Shown: in pieces, positions 8,613-17,864 of the stretch | How positions within the stretch are numbered: position 1 is the first letter of the stretch | How the letters are laid out: each line of letters begins with the position of its first letter | DNA from: Kribbella catacumbae DSM 19601 | GTDB taxonomy: Bacteria > Actinomycetota > Actinomycetes > Propionibacteriales > Kribbellaceae | DNA: 64,000 bases | Reading direction: 5' to 3' | Assembly: GCF_000372465.1 (NCBI RefSeq) | Contig: NZ_AQUZ01000037.1 | Coordinates: 30,128-94,127, forward strand | Notes under the pieces: generated by a model | Database searches by the model: none | What the model was told of the DNA's origin: nothing | The model's input: the letters and a program-made list of their open reading frames with translations, nothing else | Made by a program: the position numbers and the translations under genes

Positions 8613-9550
8613 GAGTCGTCTTCGCCGGCACCCCCGAGGTGTCCGTCACCGCGCTCCGCGCGATCGTTGCCAGCGGCCACGAACTGGTTGCCGTCGTCAC
8701 CCGGCCGGACGCCCCGGCCGGTCGCGGCCGCAAGCTGGTCGCCTCCCCGGTCGCGCAGTACGCCGAAGAGCTCGGCGTCGAGGTGCTCAAGCCGGTCAAG
8801 CCGAGCGATCCCGAGTTCCTCGCCCGGCTGACCCAGATCGCGCCGGACTGCTGCCCGGTCGTCGCGTACGGCGGGCTGCTGCCGCAGGCCGCGCTGGACA
8901 TCCCGCCGCACGGCTGGATCAACCTGCACTTCTCCGTACTGCCGGCCTGGCGTGGTGCCGCGCCCGTGCAGCACTCGATCATCTCCGGCGACGACGTGAC
9001 CGGCGCGAGCACGTTCCGGATCGTCAAGGCACTCGACGCAGGTCCCGTGTACGGCGTACTGACGGAGCGGATCGGCCCGAAGGACACGGCCGGTGACCTG
9101 CTCACCAGGCTGTCCGAGTCGGGCGCCAAGCTGCTCGTCGACACCCTCAACGGCATCGAGGCTGGTGCACTGGTGGCAGTCGAGCAGCCGGCTGACGGCG
9201 TGACGCTCGCCCCGAAGATCAACGTCGAGGACGCCGAGCTGGACCTCGCCGCCCCGGCGCAGCACGTCGACCGGTTGGTCCGGGGTTGCAACCCGGCGCC
9301 AGGAGCATGGACGACGTTCCGCGGCGAGCGGCTGAAGGTGCTCGACGTCGACCTGACCGAGGACGAGGATCTGAAGCCTGGCGAGCTGCGCACCACCAAG
9401 TCGAGCGTCGCGGTCGGCACCGGCAGCAAGGCGCTGAAGCTCGTCACGGTCCAGCCGCAAGGCAAGAAGCCGATGGCGGCAGCCGACTGGGCCCGCGGCG
9501 TACGGATCAGCTCCGATGACCGCCTCGGTCCGGAATCGAAGGCAGAGTGA
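8609..9550 (+). CDS. fmt: Methionyl-tRNA formyltransferase
   Basis: Formylates initiator Met-tRNA using 10-formyl-tetrahydrofolate. The protein has 313 residues with the family opening MRVVFAGTPEVSVTALRAI, the folate-binding and catalytic region NLHFSVLPAWRGAAPVQHSI near residue 110, and a C-terminal OB-like tRNA-binding part. The GTG start overlaps the def stop (GTGA junction), and its own stop overlaps the rsmB start in the same way, implying translational coupling. Length and order are usual for actinobacteria. Confidence 0.96.
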   Translation: MRVVFAGTPEVSVTALRAIVASGHELVAVVTRPDAPAGRGRKLVASPVAQYAEELGVEVLKPVKPSDPEFLARLTQIAPDCCPVVAYGGLLPQAALDIPPHGWINLHFSVLPAWRGAAPVQHSIISGDDVTGASTFRIVKALDAGPVYGVLTERIGPKDTAGDLLTRLSESGAKLLVDTLNGIEAGALVAVEQPADGVTLAPKINVEDAELDLAAPAQHVDRLVRGCNPAPGAWTTFRGERLKVLDVDLTEDEDLKPGELRTTKSSVAVGTGSKALKLVTVQPQGKKPMAAADWARGVRISSDDRLGPESKAE

Positions 9551-10932
9551 GCGACCGCAGTCCACGGAACCGGGCGCCGCAGCGCCGTCCCGACAAGGTC
9601 CGCCAGGTCGCCTACAAGGTGATCCGGCAGGTCTCGTCCGAGGACGGCTACGCGAACCTGGCCCTCAACAAGGCGCTACGCGACCAACGCCTGAGCGGTC
9701 GCGACGCCGCGTTCTGCACGGAGCTCGTGCACGGCACGCTGCGCTGGCAGGGGACGTACGACGCGATTCTCGCGCGCAGCGTGTCCCGTCCGCTGGCCGA
9801 GCTGGACCCGGAGCTGCTCGACCTGCTCCGCCTCGGCGCGCACCAGCTGCTCCGGATGCGCGTCGACTCCTACGCCGCCGTGAACGAGATGGTCACGCTG
9901 ACCCGCGCGGAGGTCGGCCAGAGCCGCAGCGGCCTGATCAACGCAGTACTGCGTAAGGTCAGCCAGCGCACGCTCGAGCAGTGGATCGCCGACGTCGCGC
10001 CGCACTCCGACGACGATCTCTTCGGCTTCCTGTCGATCGCGAAGGCGCATCCGCGCTGGATCGTCGAAGCCTTCGCCGACGCGCTCCACACCGATGGCTA
10101 CGAGCTGGACGACCTCCTCGACGCCGACAACGAGCCGCCTCGCGTGACGCTGGTGGCGCGGCCCGGTCTGGCCGAGGTGGACGACCTCGTCGAGGCCGGA
10201 GCGACTAGGGCCCGCTACTCGCCGTACGCCGCTGTCCTGCAGGGCGGAGGCGATCCTGGTCGGATCTCGGCTGTCTCGTCCGGGCGGGCCGGAGTACAGG
10301 ACGAGGGGTCGCAGCTGGTCGCCACTGCGCTCGCGATGGCGCCCCTAGAGGGCACAGACGCGAAGTGGCTCGACCTGTGCGCCGGGCCAGGCGGGAAGTC
10401 CGCCCTGCTCGCAGCGATCGGTAGTCAGCGGGACGCGCTGCTGACGGCGGTAGAGCCGCTGCCGCACCGGGCCGAGCTCGTGCGGTCCAACCTGCGGGCC
10501 GTGCCGGGCGATCACCAGGTGCTAGTCGGCGACGGCACCAAGCCGACTTGGCCAGAGGGCTCCTACGACCGCGTGTTGGCTGACGTGCCCTGTAGCGGGC
10601 TCGGTGCTCTACGGCGGCGCCCGGAAGCACGCTGGCGTCGTACTGCGGAGGACGTGGCCGAGCTGCGCCCGTTGCAGGAGCGACTGCTCGACTCGGCGAT
10701 CACCTCTGTCCGCAAGGGCGGCGTGGTCGCGTATGTGACCTGTACTCCGCACCCGATGGAGACACGCGCGGTAGTGGACGCAGTACTGGCGCAGCGGAGC
10801 GACGCGGTGCTTGAGGACGCCCGGGCGTTGCTCCCTGGCGTGCCGTCGCTGGGAGAGGGGCCGGACGTCCAGCTCTGGCCGCACCTGCACGGGACCGACG
10901 CGATGTATCTGGCGCTGGTGCGGCGTATTTGA
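9547..10932 (+). CDS. rsmB: 16S rRNA m5C967 methyltransferase
   Basis: A 461-residue RNA methyltransferase. The N-terminal NusB-like domain (VAYKVIRQVSSEDGYANLALNKAL, FCTELVHGTLRW) is followed by a Rossmann SAM-binding domain (KWLDLCAGPGGKSALLA). It has both catalytic cysteine motifs of the Fmu/Sun family, DVPCSGLGALRRRPEARW and VAYVTCTPHPMET. GTG start overlapping fmt by 4 bases. Start and length agree with the family. Confidence 0.95.
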   Translation: MSDRSPRNRAPQRRPDKVRQVAYKVIRQVSSEDGYANLALNKALRDQRLSGRDAAFCTELVHGTLRWQGTYDAILARSVSRPLAELDPELLDLLRLGAHQLLRMRVDSYAAVNEMVTLTRAEVGQSRSGLINAVLRKVSQRTLEQWIADVAPHSDDDLFGFLSIAKAHPRWIVEAFADALHTDGYELDDLLDADNEPPRVTLVARPGLAEVDDLVEAGATRARYSPYAAVLQGGGDPGRISAVSSGRAGVQDEGSQLVATALAMAPLEGTDAKWLDLCAGPGGKSALLAAIGSQRDALLTAVEPLPHRAELVRSNLRAVPGDHQVLVGDGTKPTWPEGSYDRVLADVPCSGLGALRRRPEARWRRTAEDVAELRPLQERLLDSAITSVRKGGVVAYVTCTPHPMETRAVVDAVLAQRSDAVLEDARALLPGVPSLGEGPDVQLWPHLHGTDAMYLALVRRI

Positions 10933-10989
10933 CGCTCACTGGGTGGACCGGGTGTCAGGTGTGTCAGGTCCGACGGTCATGATAGAGGG

Positions 10990-11973
10990 GTGACAGCAAC
11001 CGATATCCGCCCGGCCCGGACCGCTCAGCAACACCAGCTCATCGGGTTATCGGCGGCCTTCGGGATCGGCATGCTGTTCGCGATCCAGTCCCGCCTCAAC
11101 GGGGAACTCGGGCACCGCCTCGGCAGCGGAGTCCCGGCGGCACTGATCTCTTTCGGCACGGGGCTGGTCATCCTGCTGGCCGGCTGCGCAGTAGTGCCTT
11201 CGATCCGTCGGTCGGTCGCACGGGTGTGGCAGACGATCCGGAGCCCTTCGGGAGGGCTCAGGTGGTACCAGTGCATCGGTGGGCTCGCCGGTGCGTTCCT
11301 TGTTGCCACACAGTCGATCACTGTCGCGGTGATTGGCGTGGCTGTGTTCACTGTCGCCGTAGTGGCTGGGCAGGCCGTCAGCAGCCTGGTAGTGGACCGT
11401 ATTGGCCTCGGACCGGCCGGCCCGCAGCCCTACACACCTCTGCGAGTCGTAGGCGCTCTGGTGGCGCTTGCGGCCGTAGTACTGGCCGTGTCTGACCGGT
11501 TGAATCACCCGTCAGGGCTGCTGCTTGCAGTGCTGCCTGCACTGGGTGGCGTCTTCACTGCTGTGCAGCAAGCCGTCAATGGACGAGTCGCCCGTACTGC
11601 GGGGCTCGACGCGTCTGCAGCTCTAGCGGCCGGAGTCATCAACTTCCTGGTCGGCTTCATTGCTCTCCTGGTCGTCTTTCTCGCCGAGCTTGTTTTCCGG
11701 GGAGCACCCAACAGCTTGCCGTCCGACCCCTGGCTGTACTTCGGGGGCGCGTGCGGCGTGATCTTCATCAGCGCGGCGGCCGCGGTGGTCCGGGTCGTCG
11801 GCGTGTTCGTCCTGGGCCTCGGGACCATCGCGGGCCAGTTGATCGCCAGCCTCTTCATCGACCTGTTCCTCCCGGCCTCCGACCAGGCGGTCAGCCTCCC
11901 GGTGGTCGCCGGCACCCTGCTCGCCCTCGTCGCGGTCGTGGTCGCTTCAATCCCCAACCTCCGGAGGAGCTAG
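10990..11973 (+). CDS. DMT-superfamily transporter (YdcZ/DUF606 type, two-domain)
   Basis: A 327-residue membrane protein with about ten hydrophobic helices. The two halves each resemble one YdcZ (DUF606) unit: the first near IGLSAAFGIGMLFAIQSRLNG, the second near LLLAVLPALGGVFTAVQQAVNG. Many YdcZ proteins are single ~150-residue units, so this is a tandem fusion, as often seen in actinobacteria. The substrate is unknown. The GTG start lies 57 bases after rsmB, and the gene overlaps the convergent hemerythrin-like gene by 4 bases. Confidence 0.85.
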   Translation: MTATDIRPARTAQQHQLIGLSAAFGIGMLFAIQSRLNGELGHRLGSGVPAALISFGTGLVILLAGCAVVPSIRRSVARVWQTIRSPSGGLRWYQCIGGLAGAFLVATQSITVAVIGVAVFTVAVVAGQAVSSLVVDRIGLGPAGPQPYTPLRVVGALVALAAVVLAVSDRLNHPSGLLLAVLPALGGVFTAVQQAVNGRVARTAGLDASAALAAGVINFLVGFIALLVVFLAELVFRGAPNSLPSDPWLYFGGACGVIFISAAAAVVRVVGVFVLGLGTIAGQLIASLFIDLFLPASDQAVSLPVVAGTLLALVAVVVASIPNLRRS

Positions 11974-12620
11974 CCCTTCCGGATCACCCGGACGTAGCCG
12001 TCGTACGAGCGGCGGCCGACCAGCTTCCAGAGCGCCCGCACCGGCGCCGGCAGCTTCGCCAGAAAGCTCTGCCGCTCCTGCTCCGAGGCGTCCTCCAGGA
12101 TCATCCCGAGGAACAGCAGCCGCTTGCGCTTGGTCTCGATCGAACTGGCGCCGCGGTTGCCGATCTCGGCCCACTCCTCGAGGCTCAGATGCTCCCGCGC
12201 GAGCGGCAGGACCTCTTGCTCCTCCTCGCCGAGGTGCAGCTCGAGCAGTGACGACACATCACGCAGTGCTGCCGCCAACTCCGCGCCATCAGCCTTCCCG
12301 GCCGTCGCCGCCCAGGTCGGCAGCACCTGCTCGATTCGATCGAGTACTGCGGACAGCGCCTCGTGCTGAGACTTCATCCGGTGCACCAGCTCGGTGTGCA
12401 GCGTCGCCCGCTGCAGCAGCGGCGGCCAAAGCAGCTCATCCTCGTTGAGGTGGTGGTGATGCAGTGCCGCGACGAGATCGGTCAGATGCTCGGCCAGCAC
12501 CGCCGATCGAGCGGTGTTGCCCTCGGCAACCTGGCCGACCAGGTCCGGCAGCAGCCGGAACTCCCGCCGGAACACTCGGTGGACGACCACCATGTCGTGG
12601 GTGTCGGGTTGTGCGCTCAT
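11970..12620 (-). CDS. Hemerythrin-domain protein
   Basis: A 216-residue cytosolic protein. The HHE-type pattern is present: VVVHRVFRREF (first His), LHHHHLNEDELLWPPL (His cluster with Glu), MKSQHEALSAVLDRI and LELHLGEEEQEVLPL. These residues would bind a non-haem di-iron centre for oxygen or nitric-oxide sensing or storage. ATG 12620 was chosen because a run of G bases (GGGGGGA) lies just upstream; the next longer start is TTG without a better ribosome site. The C-terminal 70 residues form an extra helical part beyond the usual domain. Confidence 0.86.
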   Translation of the reverse strand: MSAQPDTHDMVVVHRVFRREFRLLPDLVGQVAEGNTARSAVLAEHLTDLVAALHHHHLNEDELLWPPLLQRATLHTELVHRMKSQHEALSAVLDRIEQVLPTWAATAGKADGAELAAALRDVSSLLELHLGEEEQEVLPLAREHLSLEEWAEIGNRGASSIETKRKRLLFLGMILEDASEQERQSFLAKLPAPVRALWKLVGRRSYDGYVRVIRKG

Positions 12621-12645
12621 GGTTCCCCCCAAAGAACGGTCCGAT

Positions 12646-13620
12646 CTACGGTACTCCGGCCGCCCGCGCCTGGACCGGGGTTTTCGCCGCCGTACCCGAT
12701 CGGATCGAACTGATGACCCCTTGGGATACCGCGACCCCGAGCAGCACGATCAGCGCGCCGACCGGCTGGTACCAGGTGAGGCGTTCCTGCAGCACGATCA
12801 CGCCGGCCAGGATCGCGAAGATCGGCATGATGTAGGTGACCATCGCCGACATGCTCGCGCCGATCAGCCGGATCACCCGCAGGTTCAGCACGAACGCCAT
12901 CCCGCTGCCGAGCGCGCCCAGCGCGATCACGCTGCCGATCACCTCGATCGACAGCGACCAGGGCGCCGGCGGAGCCTGACCTGAAACGATCGGAGCGAAG
13001 ATCGCGAGCTGCACCGTCGAGCAGATCAGCAGGGTCGCCGACAGCGCGGTACCGGACAGCTTGCTGCCGGCGATGAACTTCTTCTGGTAGGGGATGGCGA
13101 TGCCGTAGGCAACCGCGGCGGCCACGCAGAACAGCTGGCCGACCAGGTCCGCGCCGCCGTGCAGCTGCCAGGCTCCGAGCACGACCATCATGCCGAGGAA
13201 CCCGATCAGCAGTCCGAGAACGCGCTGCAGGGTGAACTTCTCGGTCCGGAACACCAGAACGGCCAGCGGGAGCACGACCAGCGGGGTGATCCCGTTCCAG
13301 ATCCCCGCCAGCAACGACGGGATGCGCTGTTCGCCGTACCCGAACAAGGTCCAGGGGATGGCCGAGCCGACCGCGCCGGCGACGAAGTTGTGCGCCCAGA
13401 TCCGCGGCGAGCGCGGCAGCGACTCGCGCTTGATCACCAGGATCGTGAGCAGCACGAGGCTTCCGGCGATCACCCGGCCGAGCGCGAGGTAGGTCGGGTG
13501 CAGTTCGCGCACGCCGACGGAGATGAAGAGGAAGCTGCAGCCCCAGATGGCGCCGAGGGTCAGCATGGTGGGCAGCCACGCCCGGACCGGTGGCTTGTCA
13601 GGAGTCGTCAGGGTGCTCAC
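12646..13620 (-). CDS. EamA/DMT-family metabolite transporter
   Basis: A 324-residue membrane protein with about ten helices in two EamA repeats (LGAIWGCSFLFISVGVREL in the first; MSAMVTYIMPIFAILAGVIV in the second). It resembles RhaT/PecM-like exporters; the substrate is unknown. GTG 13620 is preceded by AGGA with 8-base spacing; ATG 13629 three codons earlier is a possible alternative. Longer frames reaching further upstream would run through the start region of the divergent aminotransferase and have no membrane-protein character. Divergent from the gene at 13706. Confidence 0.86.
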   Translation of the reverse strand: MSTLTTPDKPPVRAWLPTMLTLGAIWGCSFLFISVGVRELHPTYLALGRVIAGSLVLLTILVIKRESLPRSPRIWAHNFVAGAVGSAIPWTLFGYGEQRIPSLLAGIWNGITPLVVLPLAVLVFRTEKFTLQRVLGLLIGFLGMMVVLGAWQLHGGADLVGQLFCVAAAVAYGIAIPYQKKFIAGSKLSGTALSATLLICSTVQLAIFAPIVSGQAPPAPWSLSIEVIGSVIALGALGSGMAFVLNLRVIRLIGASMSAMVTYIMPIFAILAGVIVLQERLTWYQPVGALIVLLGVAVSQGVISSIRSGTAAKTPVQARAAGVP

Positions 13621-13705
13621 TCCTGGCATCCTGCAGCATGCCGCGGACAATTTCCGCTTTCTGCCCGGAATTGGGCACTCGGCCCCCAGGGGGCAGGATG
13701 TCGGC

Positions 13706-14914
13706 ATGGGCTTTGACGTAGATGCTGTCCGCAAGCAATTCCCTGCGTTGAGTGAGGGAGCCGCGCACTTCGACGGGCCGGGTGGCTCGCAGACACCGCA
13801 GGTGGTGGCCGATGCGGTCGCGGCGACGATGGTGTCGGCACTCGCGAACCGTGGCCGGTTGACCGTCGCTGAACGGCGGGCGGACGAGATCGTTCTCGGC
13901 GCCCGGCAGGCGATGGCCGACCTGCTGGGCACCGATCCGGGCTGCATCGTCTTCGGGCGGAGCATGACGCAGTTGACCTACGACTTCGCTCGAACGCTCG
14001 CCAAGGACTGGGGTCCGGGCGACGAGGTGATCGTGACCCGGCTGGATCACGACGCGAACATCCGGCCGTGGGTGCAGGCCGCGGAGGCGGTCGGCGCGAC
14101 GGTTCGGTGGTTGGCCTTCGATCCTGCGACGTCCGAACTGGATGATCTCGGGTCGTTGCTCTCGGCCAAGACCCGCCTGGTCGCGGTGACCGGCGCCTCG
14201 AACCTGCTCGGCACCCGGCCTGATCTGCTGCCAATCGCGTCGCTTGCGCATGACGCCGGTGCACTCGTGTACGTCGACGGCGTCCACCTGACCGCACACG
14301 CGCCGGTGGATGCGGGGTTCGCGGACTTCTACGCCTGCTCGCCGTACAAGTTCTTCGGTCCGCATTGCGGCGTGCTCTCGGCGGCTCCCGCGCTGCTGGA
14401 ACGGTTGCGGCCGGACAAGTTGCTCCCGGCAACTGATGTGGTGCCGGAGCGGTTCGAGTTCGGCACGCTGCCCTACGAGTTGCTCGCCGGGACGACCGCC
14501 GCGGTGAACTTCCTCGCGGGACTGGGTGGCCTCGCGGGGCTCGGGGGAGCGGGTTCTGGGAATCGGAGAGAGCGATTGCTGAGTTCTCTGGCGTTGCTGG
14601 AGAACTACGAGGATGAGTTGAGAACCGATCTGGAGACACGGCTGGCGGCGATCGACGGCGTGACGCTCTACGGCCGGGCGGAGCGTCGTACGGCGACTCT
14701 GCTCTTCTCCGTCGCGGGGTGGGAGTCGGGTGACGTTGCCGCCAAGCTGGCCGAATCCGGGGTGAACGCACCGGCCGGCTCCTTCTATGCGCTGGAGGCG
14801 TCCCGCCACCTCGGCCTGGGTGACGCCGGCGCGGTCCGCGCCGGCGTGGCGCCGTACACGAATCAGTCCGACGTCGACCGGCTGGTCGAGGCAGTCGAGA
14901 ATCTGAGGGTCTGA
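13706..14914 (+). CDS. Cysteine-desulfurase-like class V aminotransferase
   Basis: A 402-residue PLP enzyme of the fold I class V group. It matches the cysteine-desulfurase-related subfamily that starts AVRKQFPALSEGAAHFDGPGGSQTP. Cofactor contacts visible are DGVHLTAHAPVD (Asp/His) and the Schiff-base lysine in ACSPYKFFGPHCGVL. The C-terminal domain contains RTATLLFSV and GSFYALEASR. ATG 13706 is preceded by AGGA; earlier starts run into the opposite-strand transporter. No isc/suf partner genes are nearby, so the true substrate may not be cysteine. Confidence 0.85.
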   Translation: MGFDVDAVRKQFPALSEGAAHFDGPGGSQTPQVVADAVAATMVSALANRGRLTVAERRADEIVLGARQAMADLLGTDPGCIVFGRSMTQLTYDFARTLAKDWGPGDEVIVTRLDHDANIRPWVQAAEAVGATVRWLAFDPATSELDDLGSLLSAKTRLVAVTGASNLLGTRPDLLPIASLAHDAGALVYVDGVHLTAHAPVDAGFADFYACSPYKFFGPHCGVLSAAPALLERLRPDKLLPATDVVPERFEFGTLPYELLAGTTAAVNFLAGLGGLAGLGGAGSGNRRERLLSSLALLENYEDELRTDLETRLAAIDGVTLYGRAERRTATLLFSVAGWESGDVAAKLAESGVNAPAGSFYALEASRHLGLGDAGAVRAGVAPYTNQSDVDRLVEAVENLRV

Positions 14915-14958
14915 CGGACTAAATCAACACCGTGGGGTAAGTCGGGTAAGCTCTTCCC

Positions 14959-16539
14959 GTGCGAGAGCCGAACCAGGTCTTCATCCAGCCCACTCCCGCC
15001 GGCGAGCTACTTGCGGCCGCCGCAGCAGACGGTCGCTGGACGGCCGGCGGGGTCCAGGTCCGCTGGTCGGCCGCTGGCGAGGTTCTCGTCATGGCTTCCG
15101 GCGGCGTCTCGCGAGTCGCTCTGCGGTGGGACGAGCCTGTCCCCTCCGAGGCGCTCGTTCTCGGCGACGCCTGGGAGCGTTCTTACGGTGATCTCCAATG
15201 GCGCCATCTCCAGCATGAGCGGCTGCTGCCGTGGTACTGGCTGGCGCACGAGGCGAAGACCGGCAAGACCTTCGGCGCGGGCGTCGACGTACACCCCGGC
15301 GCCTTCTGCTCCTGGACCGTCGATCAGGCCGGCTTCACCCTCTGGCTCGACCTCCGCAACGGCGGCAGCCCGACCCAACTCGGTGACCGCCAGTTGACTG
15401 CGGCCGTCGTGCGACGCTTCGAAGACGCCGGTACGCCGTGGCTGACCCTCCACGCGGCCATCGCGGCGATGAGTTCCGCCGTGACGCTCCGGGACATCGG
15501 CCCAGTTGTCGGCGCCAACAACTGGTACTACGCCTATGGCGAAGGCTTCGACGAGAAGGCTGTTCTGCAGGATGCCGCGACGGTCGTGGAGCTTGCGGAT
15601 GGCCATCCCGTGAAGCCGTTCAGCGTCGTCGACGATGGCTGGAATCCCGGCGGCAACGGATCCGGCGGTCCCTGGGAGAGCGGTATCTCCGGGCTCTTCG
15701 ACGACATGGCAAGAACCGCGGCGGCGATCAAGGAGCTCGGCGCCCGCCCCGGCCTCTGGTTCCGCCCGTTGCTGTCCCGCGAATCCGGACCCTGGGGTCG
15801 CCCCGGCCAGTCCGACGGATTCGGCCGCGCCCTCGACCCGACGTACCCGGAAGTCATCGACCTCGTGCGAGGTGACCTGCAACGCTTCAGGGACTGGGGT
15901 TTCGAGCTGGTCAAACACGACTTCAGCACGTACGACCTCTTCGGTCGGTTCGGCCCGGCGATGGGCGCCCAGCTGACCGATGACGGCTGGCAGTTCCACG
16001 ATCCCACCCGGACGACTGCCGAGATCGTCCTGAACCTGTACCGCGAGATTCGCGCCGCGGCGCAGGACGTCGTACTGATCGGGTGCAACACCGTTGGCCA
16101 CCTGGCAGCCGGCCTGGTCGACGTTCAGCGCACCGGCGACGACACGTCCGGCCGCGACTGGGAGCGGACCCGGAAGATGGGCGTCAACTCGCTTGCCATC
16201 CGGTTGCCGCAGCACCAGCGGTTCTTCACCGTCGACGCCGACTGCGTGCCTTGTACTCCGCAGACGCCGTGGGAACTCAACCGGCAGTTCCTCGACCTGG
16301 TGGCCCGGTCAGGGAGCGCTCTCTTCGTGTCCGTCGACCCTGCCGCCCGGACCGCGCGGACCGACCGCGATCTTGGCGACGGTATACGGTTGGCGCTCAG
16401 TGGTGGCAACGCCGCGGACGGTGGGATCGAGCCGCTCGACTGGCTGGTGAACACGACGCCCACCGTCTGGCGTGCAGGCACTGAGATTGTTCGCTACGCC
16501 TGGTCGCGGCCGTGGGGCGCCGACCCAGCCGCAGGCTAG
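14959..16539 (+). CDS. Clan GH-D glycoside hydrolase (GH36/melibiase-like)
   Basis: A 526-residue glycosidase without a signal peptide, so probably cytosolic. The TIM barrel is recognised from ANNWYYAYGEGFDEK (start of barrel), FSVVDDGWNPGG (the DDGW substrate-binding motif), FELVKHDFSTYDLFG (KxD, nucleophile Asp) and VQRTGDDTSG (acid/base Asp region). The N-terminal 170 residues form a beta-sandwich. The family suggests cleavage of an alpha-linked sugar with retention; the exact sugar is uncertain. GTG start 14959. It heads a three-gene run with a ROK regulator and a GH125 mannosidase, spaced 16 and 7 bases, so an intracellular oligosaccharide (perhaps an alpha-mannoside/galactoside) is the likely target. 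Confidence 0.72.
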   Translation: MREPNQVFIQPTPAGELLAAAAADGRWTAGGVQVRWSAAGEVLVMASGGVSRVALRWDEPVPSEALVLGDAWERSYGDLQWRHLQHERLLPWYWLAHEAKTGKTFGAGVDVHPGAFCSWTVDQAGFTLWLDLRNGGSPTQLGDRQLTAAVVRRFEDAGTPWLTLHAAIAAMSSAVTLRDIGPVVGANNWYYAYGEGFDEKAVLQDAATVVELADGHPVKPFSVVDDGWNPGGNGSGGPWESGISGLFDDMARTAAAIKELGARPGLWFRPLLSRESGPWGRPGQSDGFGRALDPTYPEVIDLVRGDLQRFRDWGFELVKHDFSTYDLFGRFGPAMGAQLTDDGWQFHDPTRTTAEIVLNLYREIRAAAQDVVLIGCNTVGHLAAGLVDVQRTGDDTSGRDWERTRKMGVNSLAIRLPQHQRFFTVDADCVPCTPQTPWELNRQFLDLVARSGSALFVSVDPAARTARTDRDLGDGIRLALSGGNAADGGIEPLDWLVNTTPTVWRAGTEIVRYAWSRPWGADPAAG

Positions 16540-16555
16540 CAAGGATGGGGGAGCG

Positions 16556-17857
16556 GTGAGCACCGAGCAGCCGCCGGCCGTAGCACGCCGGGGTACGAAT
16601 CTCGATCGTGTGGGTGGATTCAACGACGCGGTGGTGCTGGACGCGATCCGGCGGGCCGAGCAACGGCTGAGCCGGGTCGAGATCGCAGCATCGACCGGCC
16701 TGTCCGGACAGGCAATCTCCAACATCACCCGCCGGCTGCTCGACGCCGGCCTGGTCCGTGAGGCCGGCCGGCAGAAGAGCAGCGGCCTGGGCAAACCACG
16801 CACGCTGCTCGAGTTGGAGCCCACCGGCCAGTACGCCGTGGGCGTGCACCTCGACCCTGCGGTGGTCACGACGGTCGTGCTCGATCTGACCGGGCAGGTG
16901 GTGGTCCGCAGGCGAGCCGAAACGCCGGCTTCGGACGACCCCGACGTCCTCATCGCGGGAATCGCTGCCACAGTCGAGCAGGTCATCGCGGAAGCAGGTG
17001 CGCCGCGCGAACGCGTGGTCGGCGTCGGCATCGCGGCACCGGGCCCGATCGACGTGGAGCGCGGTGTCGTCGTCGACCCGCCGAATCTTTCCGCCTGGCA
17101 CCTGGTCCCGCTGCGGGACGCCTTGCGCGAGCGGACCGGCCTGCCGGTCCTGCTGGACAAGGACGTCACCGCTGCCGCCTCGGCCGAGAAGTGGGCCGGC
17201 GGCCCGAACGGTCGCGGCAGCTTCCTCTTCTTCTACCTCGGTACGGGCGTTGGGGCCGGCCTGGTGATCGGCGACGAAGTGGTCCGCGGTTCGAGCAGCA
17301 ACGTCGGCGAGATCGGCCACGTGATCGTCGATCCGGACGGCCCGGTCTGCTACTGCGGGCGCCGCGGCTGCGTCGGCGAGACGAGCCAGCCGCGCTATCT
17401 GGTCCAGCAGGCCGTCCAGGCCGGAGTACTTGCCAAGGGCATCGATCTGGACGACCGGCACGCCGTCGACCTCGGCTTCGCGGAACTGTGCGAGCAGGCC
17501 GGCGCGGGTGCCGGGGTGGCCCGCGAGTTGATCGCCGCGCTGGCGGACCGGATCGCCAAGGTGGTCGAGGACATCGCGAACCTGCTCGACCTGGAGCGGG
17601 TGGTGTTCGGCGGTCCGCACTGGGACCAGCTCGCGCCGTTCTTCGACGGGCAGGTCCGGGCAGCGCTGGAAGAGCGCTTCCTGGTCCGCTCCGTGCACCC
17701 TTTCGCCGTCACCGGCACTGCGCTCGGCGCGGACGTCGGCGCGGTCGGTGCGGCCAGCCTGGTGCTGGACCACACCTTCTCTCCCAATCCCTCAGTGCTC
17801 CTGCTCGGACCCGCAGAGAGCGCTCCAGCCGCTGTTGCCGGGTCCGCTGAAAGGTGA
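16556..17857 (+). CDS. ROK-family transcriptional regulator
   Basis: A 433-residue ROK regulator. The N-terminal winged helix (FNDAVVLDAIRRAEQRLSRV, STGLSGQAISNITRRLLDAG) is fused to a sugar-kinase-like domain with the ROK zinc motif EIGHVIVDPDGPVCYCGRRG (one His and three Cys). GTG 16556 has GGGGGAG just upstream; the longer frame starts inside the preceding gene. It sits between two glycosidase genes and probably senses a released sugar and represses this cassette. It lies 7 bases before the GH125 gene. Confidence 0.88.
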   Translation: MSTEQPPAVARRGTNLDRVGGFNDAVVLDAIRRAEQRLSRVEIAASTGLSGQAISNITRRLLDAGLVREAGRQKSSGLGKPRTLLELEPTGQYAVGVHLDPAVVTTVVLDLTGQVVVRRRAETPASDDPDVLIAGIAATVEQVIAEAGAPRERVVGVGIAAPGPIDVERGVVVDPPNLSAWHLVPLRDALRERTGLPVLLDKDVTAAASAEKWAGGPNGRGSFLFFYLGTGVGAGLVIGDEVVRGSSSNVGEIGHVIVDPDGPVCYCGRRGCVGETSQPRYLVQQAVQAGVLAKGIDLDDRHAVDLGFAELCEQAGAGAGVARELIAALADRIAKVVEDIANLLDLERVVFGGPHWDQLAPFFDGQVRAALEERFLVRSVHPFAVTGTALGADVGAVGAASLVLDHTFSPNPSVLLLGPAESAPAAVAGSAER

Positions 17858-17864
17858 TGTCTTG

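Noticed and set aside
7592..9565. A 657-codon minus-strand frame across def and fmt
   Set aside because: It opposes two certain genes and has the low-complexity composition of an antisense GC frame; its only protein-like part lies in shadow.
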